This document shows, in pieces, positions 31,376 through 44,097 of a stretch of 64,000 nt of DNA. Source of the DNA: Unio delphinus (lineage: Eukaryota > Mollusca > Bivalvia > Unionida > Unionidae). Where the stretch lies: positions 21,663,001 to 21,727,000 of the forward strand of contig JAQISU010000003.1 in NCBI GenBank assembly GCA_029339505.1, given 5' to 3'. Each line of letters opens with the position of its first letter. Position 1 is the first letter of the stretch. A program made the position numbers and the translations under genes. The notes under the pieces are model-generated. The model had not been told where the DNA came from, did not search any database, and worked only from the letters and a program-made list of their open reading frames with translations.

Positions 31376-33091
31376 ATGGCACTGCAGAACAGCATATCAG
31401 CTTGCAAAATAAATATGGCAGATGTTTTGTACGTTCTTGAATCTATGTTAAATACAAAAAATAGGCAACAGAATCAAGATAGACCAGTTCCAAATGCTCT
31501 TATTTACAAGAGGTCAAGGTCACAGTCATGTACTGAAAGCAATACATTTGTTGGGTCTAATAAATCCCAGTCTGATTTTGATATGGAGAATTATGAACCA
31601 TTCATATCGAAGGGTTCTGTATCACTTTTGGGTGATTCAGCCAATCCCATCCCTATTAAAATTTTAAGGGACACAGGAGCCTCTCAGAGTCTTTTATTAT
31701 CAGGTACTTTGCCTTTATCTGAGAAGTCTTCTTCTAATGAAAGTGTTCTTATTCAGGGGTTGGAGTGCTGTTTTGTTAATGTTCCTCTCCATTGTGTAAA
31801 TTTGTCATCAGACTTAGTGTCAGGACCTGTGACAATCGGAACAGTCTCGGTTTTGCCCGTAGAGGGAATAGATTTATTGCTAGGCAACGACTTAGCTGGA
31901 GACAAGGTTGTGGTTAATCCACTTGTAACTGACAAGCCTAATTTGGATCAGAAAGTTGATGCAATTGGAAAAGAAATCCCTGATATATTTCAAGCTTGTA
32001 CAGTTACTAGAGCTATGGTAAAGAAAGTTCTTGAGAATGAAGTTGAAAAGGGCAGTATTCCCTTCGTTGACATATGCATGGGTCAGGATTATGTTATTGA
32101 GGGCAGCATTCCCTTATCTGACTCCTGCATGGGTCAGGCTTGTGTTGAAAAAGCCAGTATTCCTTTAACTGACGCTTGTAAAGGTCAGGTTTTCAATGAG
32201 GTCACATTTACTTCTTGTTTAGATCAATCAGAAAGTATTGATCATAGTGATCCTCTTTTGACAACTCATTCTCTTTATTCTAATCAGGGTGGTGATTTTG
32301 AGAGTGATGTTACAGGAGGCAGCATTCCTTCAACTGGCACTTGTATAGGTCAGGTTTTTGATGAGATAACTTTTACTCTTGGTATAGATCAATCAGAAGG
32401 TATTGATCATAGTGATCATATTTTAATAACTCATTCTCTTAATCAGGGTGATAAACGACAGTCACTTGTCGTTGAACAGGAAAAAGATCCTGAGATCTCC
32501 TGTTTGTTTCAAAGGGTCATAAATGAGACTGAAGTTACTGAAGTTCCTGTCTGTTATTTCATTAAAAATGGAATTCTTATGAGAAAATGGAGACCTCCCG
32601 AGGTACCTGTTGGTGATAAATGGTCAGTGAACTATCAAATAGTAGTTCCAAAACCTTACAGACAGGAAATACTTAATCTGGCCCATGAAACTCCTTTGGC
32701 TGGTCATTTAGGGATTAATAAAATGTATCACAAGATCTTAACTCATTTCTATTGGCCAAAAATCAAAAGTGATGTTGTCAAATATTGTAGATCTTGTCAT
32801 GCTTGTCAAATGGTAGGAAAACCCAATCAGAAGATACGTAAGGCTCATCTGCAACCTATTCCTACGTTTGATGAAACATTCAGTGGAATTATGGTAGATT
32901 GTGTGGATTCCCTACCCAAGACCAAGTCAAGTAATCAATTAAAGTTAAAAATGAAACTACGGTTTGAGAAATTTGAAAGGGAGAGAACTTTTGAGTCTGA
33001 TATTGGAGTTGTGTTACTCTTGTTCATTCTTCTTACTTTTCTTCAAATTAGATATTACGGCCCTTACAAAGTTAAGAAGAAAATGAATTAA
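31376..33091 (+). pseudogene. Ty3/gypsy-type (Gmr1-like order) protease-integrase frame
   Basis: 571-codon open frame. Residues 97-106 carry LRDTGASQSL, an aspartic protease active site. The next 300 residues have degenerate internal repeats (GSIPFVD.CMGQ, GSIPLSDSCMGQ, ASIPLTDACKGQ). At about residues 438-478 is the integrase H2C2 zinc finger (HETPLAGHLG, YCRSCHACQ), then SGIMVDCVDSLPKTKSSNQ. The integrase core is deleted and the frame resumes near the C-terminal GPY/F-like motif RYYGPYKV (residue about 558). Reverse transcriptase follows downstream at 33343, giving PR-IN-RT order. Confidence 0.75.
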
Positions 33092-33342
33092 AGTTATAGT
33101 ATTAGTGCTCCTGGGATCTAAATTAATTATTGGAGTACCAGTGTATTGAAAGAAATAGCCATGTTAAATATGTAATTAATTTAGTTGTACCAGTCCCTCT
33201 TAGTGAAGGAATATCATCAGGATTCGACTGATATTGGAGCTACGAATTGTTGGAATTCAGAAATTATAAAAAAATCTAGACCAGAAACTTTCACATTTGC
33301 AAGTGCAAGAAAGAAATGAACTGAAAGTTATTATTATATGAG

Positions 33343-33970
33343 CACTTATGTCCAGATATTCTTACAAGGACAAACAAAATTTTCATGACGTTGAAATTGA
33401 AAATTCCAAACAGCATCCATGCAGGACGAGTCCACTCAAACAGGAATATTTGAAAAAGGAAATTCAATATTTGCTGGAGAATGATTTTATCAAGCCCAGT
33501 AAAAGTGATTGGAGTTCACTATGCATATTTGTTCCTAAACCAGATAAAACTCTCCTTATGTGTACTGATTAAAGGAAGGTGAACAGAGTGACAAAAACAG
33601 ATTCATTCCCATTAACAAGAAGTGACTATTCTATTGATAAAATTGGGAATGCCAAGTACGTCACCAAATTCTGACCTTCTGAAAGGATTTTGGCAGATTC
33701 CACTATGGAAAGAGCAAAGGAAAACTCAATATTGCGACTCCAAAAGGACTCTACCAATATAAAGAAAGTTCATTTCAACGTCTCACAAAAATGATTATCT
33801 CTGGTCTAGAGATTTGTGACGTCATCATCTACAACGACACCTGGAGAGAACATCTAGCAACAATTAGAAAATTCTTTGACAGACTTACTAATACGTGTCT
33901 GACTGTTAATTTATTTAAAAGTGAGTTCTGCTTTGCTAGAGTGTTTTTTTTTTAGGACATTTAGTGGGAC
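33343..33970 (+). pseudogene. Reverse transcriptase remnant of the same gypsy element
   Basis: Broken frames show RTSPLKQEYLKKEIQYLLEN, KPSKSDWSSLCIFVPKPD, then GNAKYVTKF and later LTNTCLTVNLFKSEFCFARV. The YxDD region is degraded (IIYND). Strongly similar in style to the fragment at 46900-47110. RNase H and 3' LTR were not found; the remnant stops near 33970. Confidence 0.75.
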
Positions 33971-34188
33971 ATGGACAAGTCTGTGTTGCTGCTTATTCGA
34001 GCCTAAGCACGTAACAATATGAAGGAATAAAAGCTGCTAAGATATAATTATTGTTATATGTAAAGAGTAATAATATAAGATGAAATTCAGAAACTCTTTT
34101 TTTAGTTCTTAATTCTTTATCTGTGCCATCGCACCTGTCTGTATCAGTACCAATCTGTTTTGCCGTTCATGTTCACTTTTTCAGTCTT
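33971..34188. other. No gene seen
   Basis: Short AT-rich spacer between the gypsy remnant and a MITE. Confidence 0.4.
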
Positions 34189-34197
34189 GTTTTGTTA

Positions 34198-34554
34198 CAG
34201 ACCAGCAAGTTGGTCTCTAAGCCTTTTTTTATTTTGACTTACATGCATGTGTCAGTAAATCTGAGGTCAACAGCCGATAAATACACAGGTGTTATGTTCT
34301 GACAGGGATTTATATTAAAAAAAAGTGAGTTTTCTAAAGGATTTAACGCAGTGGATCATTAGAAGAGGGATTATACTTACTGTCATAGTACAAAGGTGAG
34401 TCTAAATAAATTTATTAATTAATAGCGTGCATCCGATCGTTTGCAGTTATGGTCCGCAGAAAAGTACCATATAGTGTCAATGCAGAATACAGCTGGTCTC
34501 AAAAGCCGTCAAGTCAAAATAAAAAAAAGGCTTAGAGACCAGCTTGCTGGTCTA
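34198..34554. mobile_element. MITE with about 45-bp inverted repeats and 9-bp target duplication
   Basis: Left end AGACCAGCAAGTTGGTCTCT and right end its inverted counterpart (AGAGACCAGCTTGCTGGTCT), each continuing into AAGCC, a T/A-run and TTTTGACTT. Flanks GTTTTGTTA at 34189-34197 and 34555-34563. Each terminal repeat begins with its own small palindrome (GACCAGC..GTTGGTC). No coding capacity. Confidence 0.75.
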
Positions 34555-34563
34555 GTTTTGTTA

Positions 34564-36005
34564 TTGACCATGTCTCTTTCCTCTGCTTATATTCCACAAT
34601 TGTAGTTGTCCTGTCAGATGAATCATTTGGAATGGATTTGCATAATCTTTCTCCATTACATGGTCAGTGGGTTGCTATAAATTTATTCTCTGCAGAACAA
34701 ATAGTTCTCGATCTTTACATCCTTTTCTTTTCATTTTGGTTGGTCTTTCCCCCATCCACCCCACCCCCATCGCCGAAGAAACTATGACCACCATTCTAGT
34801 TCGAGTTCCATCCGTGTACACAATAACACTTAATGATGCGTTTTTGTGAGATTTGGTACGATTATATGTAATGTGGTGTGTAGGAGAGTTTTGGTGTATC
34901 TTGGGGCGTTTAATAAGACCGTTCTGAAACGTACGGTATGACGCTCCGAAACCTGTGTCACAGTGATTTTTTTGTAGGACCTCTTACCTTCTTAGGCAGC
35001 AAGACCTTGACCCCAAAACATAAATATCAGGGTCGACATCTTACATGGTAGGACTATAATCAGATCAAACAACTTTAAAGAAATTATGTTACAAATCGAA
35101 CCGAACGCAATATTGCCGGTGACCGACAATGTATTAAATATTGGAGGGGTAACATGGCCATATACCGTTCGTGTTGATCATGTGTGAAATTAAGGAGGCT
35201 ACTAAATTCAAGCTTCTTACGGTAAATGAGGTTTACTATGAAACACTAATGGATAAATTGGCACCTTACGGCCGATTATCATTATACTTATATGATCACT
35301 GTCACCTCTTAATATATGAAAATAAAAATTGTGAAAACCTTAAATTCTCCAGTCCTGCACTTCGTTCTGATTCTAAGGCAGCTTAACGTCATAAACATCA
35401 GTTTGTCTTTATTCTGTCGGATTTGAAAACATTGCATATATATGTTATTTATATGAAAATATAACGGAAAAGCAGACCAGTGTTCAGTTGGCAAAGGTCT
35501 CAGTAGATAGTTTTGTATTTTGACATCGCCTCCTAATTTTTAAGGTAGACGGCATGGACCTAATTATCATAAACCTAACATTTATAAATTCCCACAGAGC
35601 TAAATCTGTAATGTGGTTTAGATTTACTTTGAGTTAGGCTTTTAAATGGGTCGGCTTGATTGGTAACTGCCTGGAGATCAAATGCGTAACTTTGTCTGCA
35701 AATGAACAGCCAACTTGGCTTACGTAGATATGCATGTCTGCTATAGAGGTGAACATTTTGTTTTATTAACCTCTTAAAGATTTGTATCCTGTGTAATATA
35801 TATATGTATCTTATTAGCCTGTATTAATGATGATATTTAATCCGTTGGTACATCTGTCTTTATTCCTGTATCAACATGATTGTAGTCTGCGCCTCCAACC
35901 TTTTACTTTTATTTGAATGGTCCTTTTGATTGTTAGTCATTCTGTGTTTTCATTTCTTCAGCAGTCTTTTCTTGCCTGCATTTGTATGTCTAATTAACTA
36001 GGAAT
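34564..36005. other. Intergenic, no gene seen
   Basis: No coding signal or clear repeats detected by eye. Confidence 0.5.

Positions 36006-36007
<2 letters not shown>

Positions 36008-36065
<58 letters not shown>
36008..36065. repeat. (TG)n microsatellite
   Basis: Uninterrupted TG run of about 57 bases. Confidence 0.97.
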
Positions 36066-36066
<1 letters not shown>

Positions 36067-36127
36067 CATTCCGCTGAAAGTAAGTGTGTATATGTATCTA
36101 TCTATCTGAAGATAGAGACTGAGACAG

Positions 36128-36228
<101 letters not shown>

Positions 36229-36605
36229 GGGGAGGAGGGGCATAGGAACATTAATAAGTTTATGCGGGTTAAGGTTAGCGATTGAAAAAGGGCACGGTCA
36301 TACAATAAATCAAAAATTGTATATCTTTGATATCGTATAACGTGGGACTCAAAGGGAATAATGCCAGAGAAAACTCGAGCGCTGAAGTGTCTTTAACTTA
36401 AGTAGCAATATCATTTTTGAAGCATCTTCCTATACTATCGTGTGACGAATCCTTTAATTTACACTTCAGTCGACATTCACACATCGGAGAGCGCAATTTA
36501 AGTAACTGACAAACCGATAGGGGGTGCTGGAGTCTGTGCATCTATTACGCTTTCTGATTAAGATATATACAGAGCATCCACGTGCCTCGCGCAAGTCACT
36601 ACAGA

Positions 36606-36762
36606 CAGTCCCGGATTACCCATTAGGCAGAGTAGGCAACTGCCTATGGGCCCCGCGACTTTTATGGGCCCCATCAGGGGCCCCCATGAGACCGTGACCG
36701 TGGGTCTGGGGCCCCAAAAGTTTGACTGCCTATGGGCCTCCACGGTGCTTAATCCGGCGCTG
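36606..36762. mobile_element. hAT-type MITE, 157 bp, with 8-bp target duplication
   Basis: Ends CAGTCCCGGATTA and, reversed, CAGCGCCGGATTA, in the style of hAT termini. Perfect 8-bp duplication ACTACAGA at 36598-36605 and 36763-36770. Interior is GC-rich with GGGGCCC palindromes and GCCTATGGGCC repeated in both halves. Confidence 0.85.
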
Positions 36763-36770
36763 ACTACAGA

Positions 36771-37397
36771 CCCTACATATGATAGATTATACAAACTTTA
36801 CATAACTGGTGGATAAATATCATGAATAAAGATGTCACTCTGCATAATTAAGATCCACGAGAGAGGCTCGCACCAAAACATTTGCGACCATCATACTTCA
36901 TACCGTCATTTTTACAGCTGTCTCACCTAGAACAGCTACACGACTAACTTATTCACCTGACCGATCATTGATTCTAGCTACTTCGCTTCTGTTGGAATGT
37001 CCGAGAACTATCCGCAAACTCCCATTAACAATGTATACGCCAGTATCAACGCCCTGTCCAGTATCAGTGACTCACATACCATTCGACTATGGATCCTTGA
37101 TCCAACGTAGACGACGATTGAAAATCAAAGCCAGTATTGTAAGCAGACGACTATCAACAAACCTCACAAAACAACAAGAACAGCAACATCTCCGCCAGGA
37201 CCAGAGTCAACGACAGCCGCATTGACAGTTTTCTTTCCAGTGACAGTGACTTGAACTTTTACAATTTGAACTCTTTCATTATTACAGACAATACTAGTAT
37301 TGTTTGCTTTTCCTTTAAAATATAATTCATTTATAGGAAGAATATTTCTGGACTATGGTAAATATCACATATGCATATTTTGCTCTATCTTATTTTG
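36771..37397. other. Intergenic, no gene seen
   Basis: An 85-codon frame at 36968-37225 is present but has no recognisable features. Confidence 0.4.
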
Positions 37398-37652
37398 TTT
37401 CTTGAAATACAAAATTACAAGCTTAGTGCGTACAAAGGTTTGATATAAATGTTTAGTCAATGGAATAAAAGTGAAAACTAGGATCATTTACATTCTGTAG
37501 CTTAAACATTAGCAGTTGCAATGAATGGTACTAAAGTATGAATATAATAATGTTACAACATAAGAAATTCAATACAGCATAAATGAGAACAGTTGTTTGG
37601 AAATATTTTGAAATTCACGCACTAAGCTTGTAATTTAGTATTTCAAGAAACT
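37398..37652. mobile_element. MITE-like inverted-repeat element
   Basis: Termini TTTCTTGAAATACAAAATTA and, inverted, TAATTTAGTATTTCAAGAAA, with CAAGCTTAGTGCGT continuing the match to about 35 bases. The right end joins directly to the 5'-truncated LINE copy. No clear target duplication because the right flank is LINE sequence. Confidence 0.65.
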
Positions 37653-38673
37653 CAGCCGCTCTCAAGTGTCATAGATCATCACCCAGTGTTGCACCATTTG
37701 TACGCTGATGACACCCAAATAAACAAGTCTAGCCACCCAACTGAAGTTGATGCTACCATATATTTAGTAGAGAGGTGCATTTCTGATGTGAAATCATGGG
37801 TGACATGTAACAAGCTGCAGATGAATGATGATAAAACTGAGGCTATTCTGATCACAACACAAAGACTTTCTCATTCACATCCTTTACCTCAGACAATAAA
37901 TATCAGCAAGACCAACATTAACGTTTCACAGTCAGTACGATACCTAGGTGTTACTCTAGACAGTACTCTCACATTGTACCAGCATGTCATGAACATATGC
38001 AAGACTGTATATCTTGAACTGAGACGCATCAGTTCCATTCGTAAATATCTTTCAGTTGAAGCCACTAAAACACTTGTGTGTTCATTAGTACTTTCGAGAC
38101 TAGACTATTGTAACTCAATTATGTCAGGTTCGTCACAATATTTACTTCAAAAAGTTCAAAACACAGCTGCACGGATAATCTTTAGAGTACCTCGATCAAA
38201 CCACACCTCACCACTGCTCTGTACCCTACACTGGCTATCAATTCGAATTAAAGACAAAATTTGTTCTCTGTGCTATGTTACACAAAAGACTCTAGTCCAA
38301 CATACCTATCCGGCCTCACCCATGTGTATACACCAGCGAGATACTTACGCTCCACTTCTGACAATCGTATACTCATTGTTCCCACTGTGAAAACGAAATC
38401 AAATGGACAACGTTCTTTTGCATGCCAGGGCTCATTGAAATTAGACACAAAGACACAGTGGTCCCTTTTAAGAGTGCTCTTAAAACTCACCTTTTTCTAC
38501 TGCAGGGACAAACTTAGAGACCTAATAATGTTTTGTATCTTATATGTTTTCAGCATGTTTTTATGTTTTCCGATTTCATTGTTTTTGTCATTTATTTTTC
38601 TGTAGTGTAGTCATTTCATTATAGATGGTGTAAAGCGCTTTGAGCTTCTAAAGATTAGGCGCTATACAAAGTC

Positions 38674-38728
<55 letters not shown>
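37653..38728 (+). mobile_element. 5'-truncated LINE copy, same family as 23077-26469
   Basis: Begins within the reverse transcriptase at CTCAGCCGCTCTCAAGTG, retains an intact LYADDTQ box near 37700, MNDDKTEAILITTQ, and YLGVTLDSTL, and is open for 234 codons from 37686 to 38390. Ends with the same 3' region and a long (ATT)n tail at about 38676-38728. Younger-looking than the first copy. Confidence 0.85.
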
Positions 38729-38729
<1 letters not shown>

Positions 38730-40200
38730 GTCTCGACGATAACGCCATTTAAACGGCTCTAATGCCTTCAAGCCAGTCAGAAGAGGTGCTTCCTTCTCTG
38801 GTTTTACAACATCAATTGATGTTGTCGTGTTGTTCATTATAAATGTATATTGAAATGATAAAATAGTCAGAGTGAATGCTCGACACCGAGTTACCCGTAA
38901 TGCATAGCTCTCACAAGACTGAAGCAGCTATTGGTCTACATACGAGCAGCTTCCGAGTCAAATTTGTTTAAAACGATAACGGCAATACATTATCTTTCAT
39001 ACGTCACAGCTAACGCTGGTAATACACGTCCATATCAAACCTGCATTAGACCTCACCAAACCAGTCTTATGATTATAATGTTTTCACTTTTGCTCTTATG
39101 TTAATTAAATGACGATACATATTTCAAACACGCACCGGTCAAAGTTTCATTGTAAATGAACAGCCGTCGTGCTTATTAAAGTTGTTCTATCATAACATTA
39201 AAATTGTCACTTTCCCAACTCTTGATTATAACCCAATTCTTACGACATTTTCGTCTCAACCATTTTTACTTCAATGTTAATTGTATTTCTTTGTTGATAC
39301 TCTGTATGCAGTAGGAAGATAAACTCAATATCGGCTCACTAGTACTATCCATAAAAACGAAAATTATGAAGCAAAATAATAATCGTAGTCACCCATAAAT
39401 ATTTTCTGCTGATGTTACTCAAAAACAAATTTGTTTTTTTATTTTAAAAAAAAATAAACCAAAATAGAAAAAGAAAAATAAAGAAAACAAGAACTGCATG
39501 CTACAGTTTTGTGTCATAATCGTCTGAAAAGCATAGTTATAGAAGCAGATTACGTAGAATTTTTTTTAACCATTGCATTCTTTTAATTTTTATTTAATGT
39601 CGTGTCATGCTCTATTCATTGTAATTTTGAAATTTATTGAATGTTGTGTAATTTACATTTTATTGTAATGTTTTTATTTTACAGAGTAGTTTCCAATTTA
39701 ATTTTCTCATTGTATTTTTTAACCTTACAAACTGCCTCACATTGCTTTTATCACAGTATATTTGATATTTCACCTTTTGCCTCATTTTGGTGAATGTAAT
39801 TATTTTTCTCTGGAGCCTCGAAAACTCGGCTCAAATGACCCGGAGGGTAATATTATGGCAGAATGTTTAGTAAAAGTAATCAGATTGAACTTTTTTCTTA
39901 ACTGTATTAAAAGTAACTTTCATTTTTGCTAAAACACATTGAGATTGATTTCATTTAATTATTATATATATCACAACTATATACTATTAAAATAAAGATT
40001 AAACCCTTGTGAGCTAAGGCAAAACTCTCTAGCAACAGAACAGTTTATCAAGTTAGTTTTTTTAAAAAGAAATTAGTGTTCAACGAACAGGATTTTGACT
40101 CTAAAACAAATCATCGAACATGAACAACTACTTTCTTTAAGTGATTTGGTAAAATAAACTGATATGCCTACTAGATATTTTGTAACTACATGTGTTGGCT
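38729..40200. other. No confident gene
   Basis: A minus-strand ATG at 38837 opens a short frame (MNNTTTSIDVVKPEKEAP) that is cut by the LINE tail; it might be a first exon but nothing confirms it. The rest is AT-rich without features. Confidence 0.35.
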
Positions 40201-40229
40201 ATCTGTATAATCGAAGGTGATACAGTAAG

Positions 40230-40480
40230 AGACCGTTAGCAGTACATAAAACTGATTATCAGTTTCAAATAGTTGATACCAGTAGTACAAATTAAGCACC
40301 AAGTAGAAATTATACACAATAGGTAGTCGCAGAAGAAACTATCTTCGATATTTGGGTCAGCAAAAGTACACTAGAGGTTATGGACAAATATATGCAGTAC
40401 ATAAACTGATTGTCCGTGTTAAGTGGCAAATTTCAGTCGATCTGTTAATAAACCATTAGGTGAGGCCAGATAGCCATTAG
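40230..40480. repeat. Diverged direct repeat, left copy (partner 42305-42480)
   Basis: Shares, in the same order, CAGTTTCAA-like text, AGTTGATA, AAGTAGAAATTATA, ATCGCAGAA-like text and TGGACAAATA with the region at 42305-42480. Between them lie about 1.8 kb with a 39-codon frame near 40780-40898 (NTTLAKLEASLENFSARVYQ). Could be old LTRs of a decayed element. Confidence 0.4.
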
Positions 40481-40989
40481 TTAGATATATGATGACAAAC
40501 TATGCCAAAGAGGGATCTGTATAGTAGGAGGCGACTGTTGTACTAATTAAACGTTGTTTACACAGCCGCTGGGCTGACCGCTGGCGACATTTAAAAGTTT
40601 AAATTCTCACGGAAAGTGTCAGAATTGAGAAAATGCAGAGATTCTGTTATTTAAAAATAAGCATGTCATATTGACCATGAAGTAAGTGACTTTTAGAGGA
40701 AAGCGGGAGAAAATACATTTGATTCTGATTGGTCACGGTTAAATAAGGGGTGTATTTTCACCCGAAGATCTTTAGAACATAATACCACACTAGCTAAATT
40801 AGAAGCCAGTCTTGAAAATTTCTCTGCAAGAGTGTACCAGTGGTTGAATTATTTAGCAAAGGCTCCGGATGTTATTTTAGAGAAGTACATCCGTTAAATC
40901 ATAGTCCAGGGGCAAAAGCGCCAAACAAAGGAAGGGACACACCAAAAACACAAAGGTACTGTCACAATTCCATGTATATTGTTGGTGCA

Positions 40990-41170
40990 ATTTATATGAT
41001 GTCTGCTTAGTTTACAGGTCTGCATGATTTCGTTTGATACATTTGTATAATTGATTTAATTTGATACATTGGTATAATAATGTGTTTGTATTATGAATCG
41101 GAAATACTTGCATGAATTCATTTGATACATTTGTATAATAATGTGCTTTTGTATTATGAATTGGAATTCT
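40990..41170. repeat. Short degenerate repeats
   Basis: Three occurrences of TTTGATACATTTGTATAAT-type units with TGTATTATGAAT between 41033 and 41165. Confidence 0.55.
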
Positions 41171-42304
41171 TACCTTAATTCTTAGTTAAGAATGACGTAG
41201 TGTTAATTTATGTCGTAAAAACACTATGCTGAGTTATCGGGAGTGTTACGTTAATTCTTGAATTTATCATATTGTTTGAATAATGATTGTTTTCAAAGAA
41301 TTTAATGTATTACGTTAGTAAGGGGTTACGAGAATACATGTGAATTCACCGAATTTTGATTTAATAGATAATTTAACGACAGTGTATACGATTCAACCCC
41401 TCGCTGTGTAGTACGTTAATGTATTAGGTCAAGGCAAAACGAATTAACAATTTGTTTAACTACCGTCATTTGAGGACATGTGTAGATAATTACTACCCGT
41501 AAAGTTATTATCACTGATAGAAATATCTGATTGCTCGAACCAGGAATAATGGAAAGTCTCAACAGTAACCATTGTAACGAGAGACTTAGGTTGTTTTAAT
41601 TTTCTTTTGAAAGGAAGAAAATAGCTTTTGGGAAGATCGCGAAGTTACGGGAATAACGACGTAATCATTGGACAAAGAATTGGGAGAAAGGGAAATTTCA
41701 GTGTACACATGATACAGTGGACAAGTCAGGAATCAAGCGGAAACATCTACGACTGCAGATTATCTAGAGAGAGAGAGAGAGGGGGGGGGGGACTTCTAGA
41801 ACAACATTGGATTAAACAGTGAACGTGGATTGAGAAAAGCAGGTTATGAAAATCGAACAAAGCACTGACTTCGATTGTACCACTTGATCCTATGATGATC
41901 TAAAACTATCAGTAAAAGAACGGCTAACTTGTTTAAATCTATTTCAATTCTTATAGTAATTCGGTGAAAGTTGTATTTCTAAACAGCGTGTATTCCTAAT
42001 GAAAGGAAGTTTCATAATTGTGTATGTATTTGGTTAAATTGTTTATTTATCTTTACGGGGGCACGGAGTTGTTTGCTCAATATATCTGCTCAGTTTACCA
42101 TATCTATTCTCATACTCGAACCGGGCAATTATATCGAGGGCGGTCATCTCTTAGATAACGAGTATCAAAAGGGAGTGGGTTATAGTTATTGTTATTATAT
42201 ATGTTGTACAATACCTCTTGACAAAGTGGGACGTAACACTTACCCTTTGACAAGTGGGGCTTGTACAATATTATACGAATAACGCTCATAACCCGCGAGT
42301 AACC

Positions 42305-42480
42305 TGACAGTCCGTTTCAATTAGTTGATAAAAGCAGTATAAATAAAGCAGTAAGTAGAAATTATAAACCATGGAATAATCGCAGAACGAATTATCTTGG
42401 ATCTTAGGGTCATTAAAAGTACCCTAGGTATGTTTACAGTTTACAGACAAATAAAAATTAGAGATAACTCGTGATTAGTT
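42305..42480. repeat. Diverged direct repeat, right copy
   Basis: Partner of 40230-40480; contains AAGTAGAAATTATAAACC and AATCGCAGAACGAATTATCT. Confidence 0.4.
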
Positions 42481-42880
42481 AAGAAGGCTGATGTAGCTAA
42501 TAGACTAACTAATAAGTAATTAGTCACCATTGCTAGCCTGTGAGATACAAAGAAACCTCACTTTGAGATTGTGACGAAACAAAAGAACTGGATCCATATA
42601 AAGAGCAGTGATAGAACGAACCAGCCGTTTCGTCGGAACTCAAAGGAGACTTGTATCATTACAGCATCCCTGGACCTCTCGCATTGCCAAATTCCCCAAA
42701 ATATAGTCGTATTTACACCGTTTCTTTTTGAGAAAACATGGGCTCTTCTTTTCTCTTTCCTTCTTCTTCCCTCTAATCATGGAAAACAGCATTACTAAAA
42801 GATTATGGAAGAAAGAAAAAGAACAACATTTTTCCATAAATACGGTGGAAAAGTCAATAAATAAAAGCTAGGGAAAATTT

Positions 42881-42885
<5 letters not shown>

Positions 42886-42939
<54 letters not shown>
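42886..42939. repeat. (CT)n microsatellite
   Basis: CT run of about 54 bases. Confidence 0.97.
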
Positions 42940-42941
<2 letters not shown>

Positions 42942-43454
42942 ACATTGACATTCCTTAACTTATGAGCAATCCCTTCTCATAGCAAGAAACGAGAAGGTTA
43001 TGATAAGGTATTAAAAAAATTCATAACAAGCCTTTTACCTTACATAACAATACAAGAGTATTGTTGATTACTGTGTAATCAAAATTACATTACCAAACGT
43101 ACGATTTCTTTTAAAATTAGGCAATTAATGCTTCTTTTTTTTTCTTTTAATGTTTCTCTTTTAATTGATTTGACAATGCTGCACACTGGTTGAGGTTTTC
43201 TTTTATCTAGCGATCCTATCTTGACTGTATCTTGGTCTACTGTTCCTTATATTAATGCGGATTTTTATATCCATATTGAAACTGTAAACTGAGAAAAGAA
43301 AACCGTTGCTAAGGATGCTTTGTCAACCAGCTTAATTCTGAATCTGCAAATATCCTGGGATAACAGAAAGACTGAGACAAAGTGTGTGTGTGATCAGGAT
43401 TTTTAACGTAGCTTTAACAAGTATTCAGGCATATCGCTAAGATGTATGCAGTGT

Positions 43455-43698
43455 TGCAGTTTATTGTGATATCTATCACTGGGCTATCATGCCGCAGACA
43501 TGCAGCATGATGTCCCACCCAGTCACATTATCATGACACCAAGCTGATCAGTCCTAACACTAACATCACAATGTTTAGCGCCTAGCGAGGCAACTGTTAG
43601 TGCCATTTTTGTAAGTCTTTGGTATAAATCTGCTGGGGTTTGCACCTACGACCTCCCGCTTCCGAGGTGGACGCTCTAACCACTAGGACACTGGAGAC
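43455..43698 (-). mobile_element. tRNA-derived SINE, family B
   Basis: Minus orientation: head CCTAGTGGTTAGAGCGTCCA, then GGAAGCGGGAGGTCGTAGG-type B-box region (degenerate), AAGACTTACAAAAATGGCAC and the conserved body TGACTGGGTGGGACATCATG. Copies at 44258-44485 and 58030-58268. Confidence 0.75.
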
Positions 43699-44097
43699 GT
43701 CGGGCTGAACGGTTATCTAACTGTAGTTCCCACCATTGGGCCTATTTTCTTTTCACAAGTGATTCTACAAGACCTACCAGCTAAAATAGCTGCTACTCAG
43801 ACACAATTACAAGAAGAAATACAAGTACTTGAGAGTATTGACTGTTGCAGAATAGAAACCGAGTGGGTTTTGATTAGATGAATAACACAAACACAATGTG
43901 TGAATGATGCAAATTTACTAAATCAATTAATAAAGAAAATATATGATGTATCAATACAATTATTCTCACATGCTCTGTTTAATCCGAAATTTCCAGAAAG
44001 TTTGATTAGGCCATAATATCCTTAAGAGCAGAGTACGTGGCCGGCCGAAAGCAACTTGAGAAGCTCTCTACTTCATGATAATACATCTGGCGGTTAC

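Noticed and set aside
38655..38837. First exon of a minus-strand gene
   Set aside because: Plausible ATG context and protein-like composition, but no donor site or homologue recognised and the frame enters a LINE tail.
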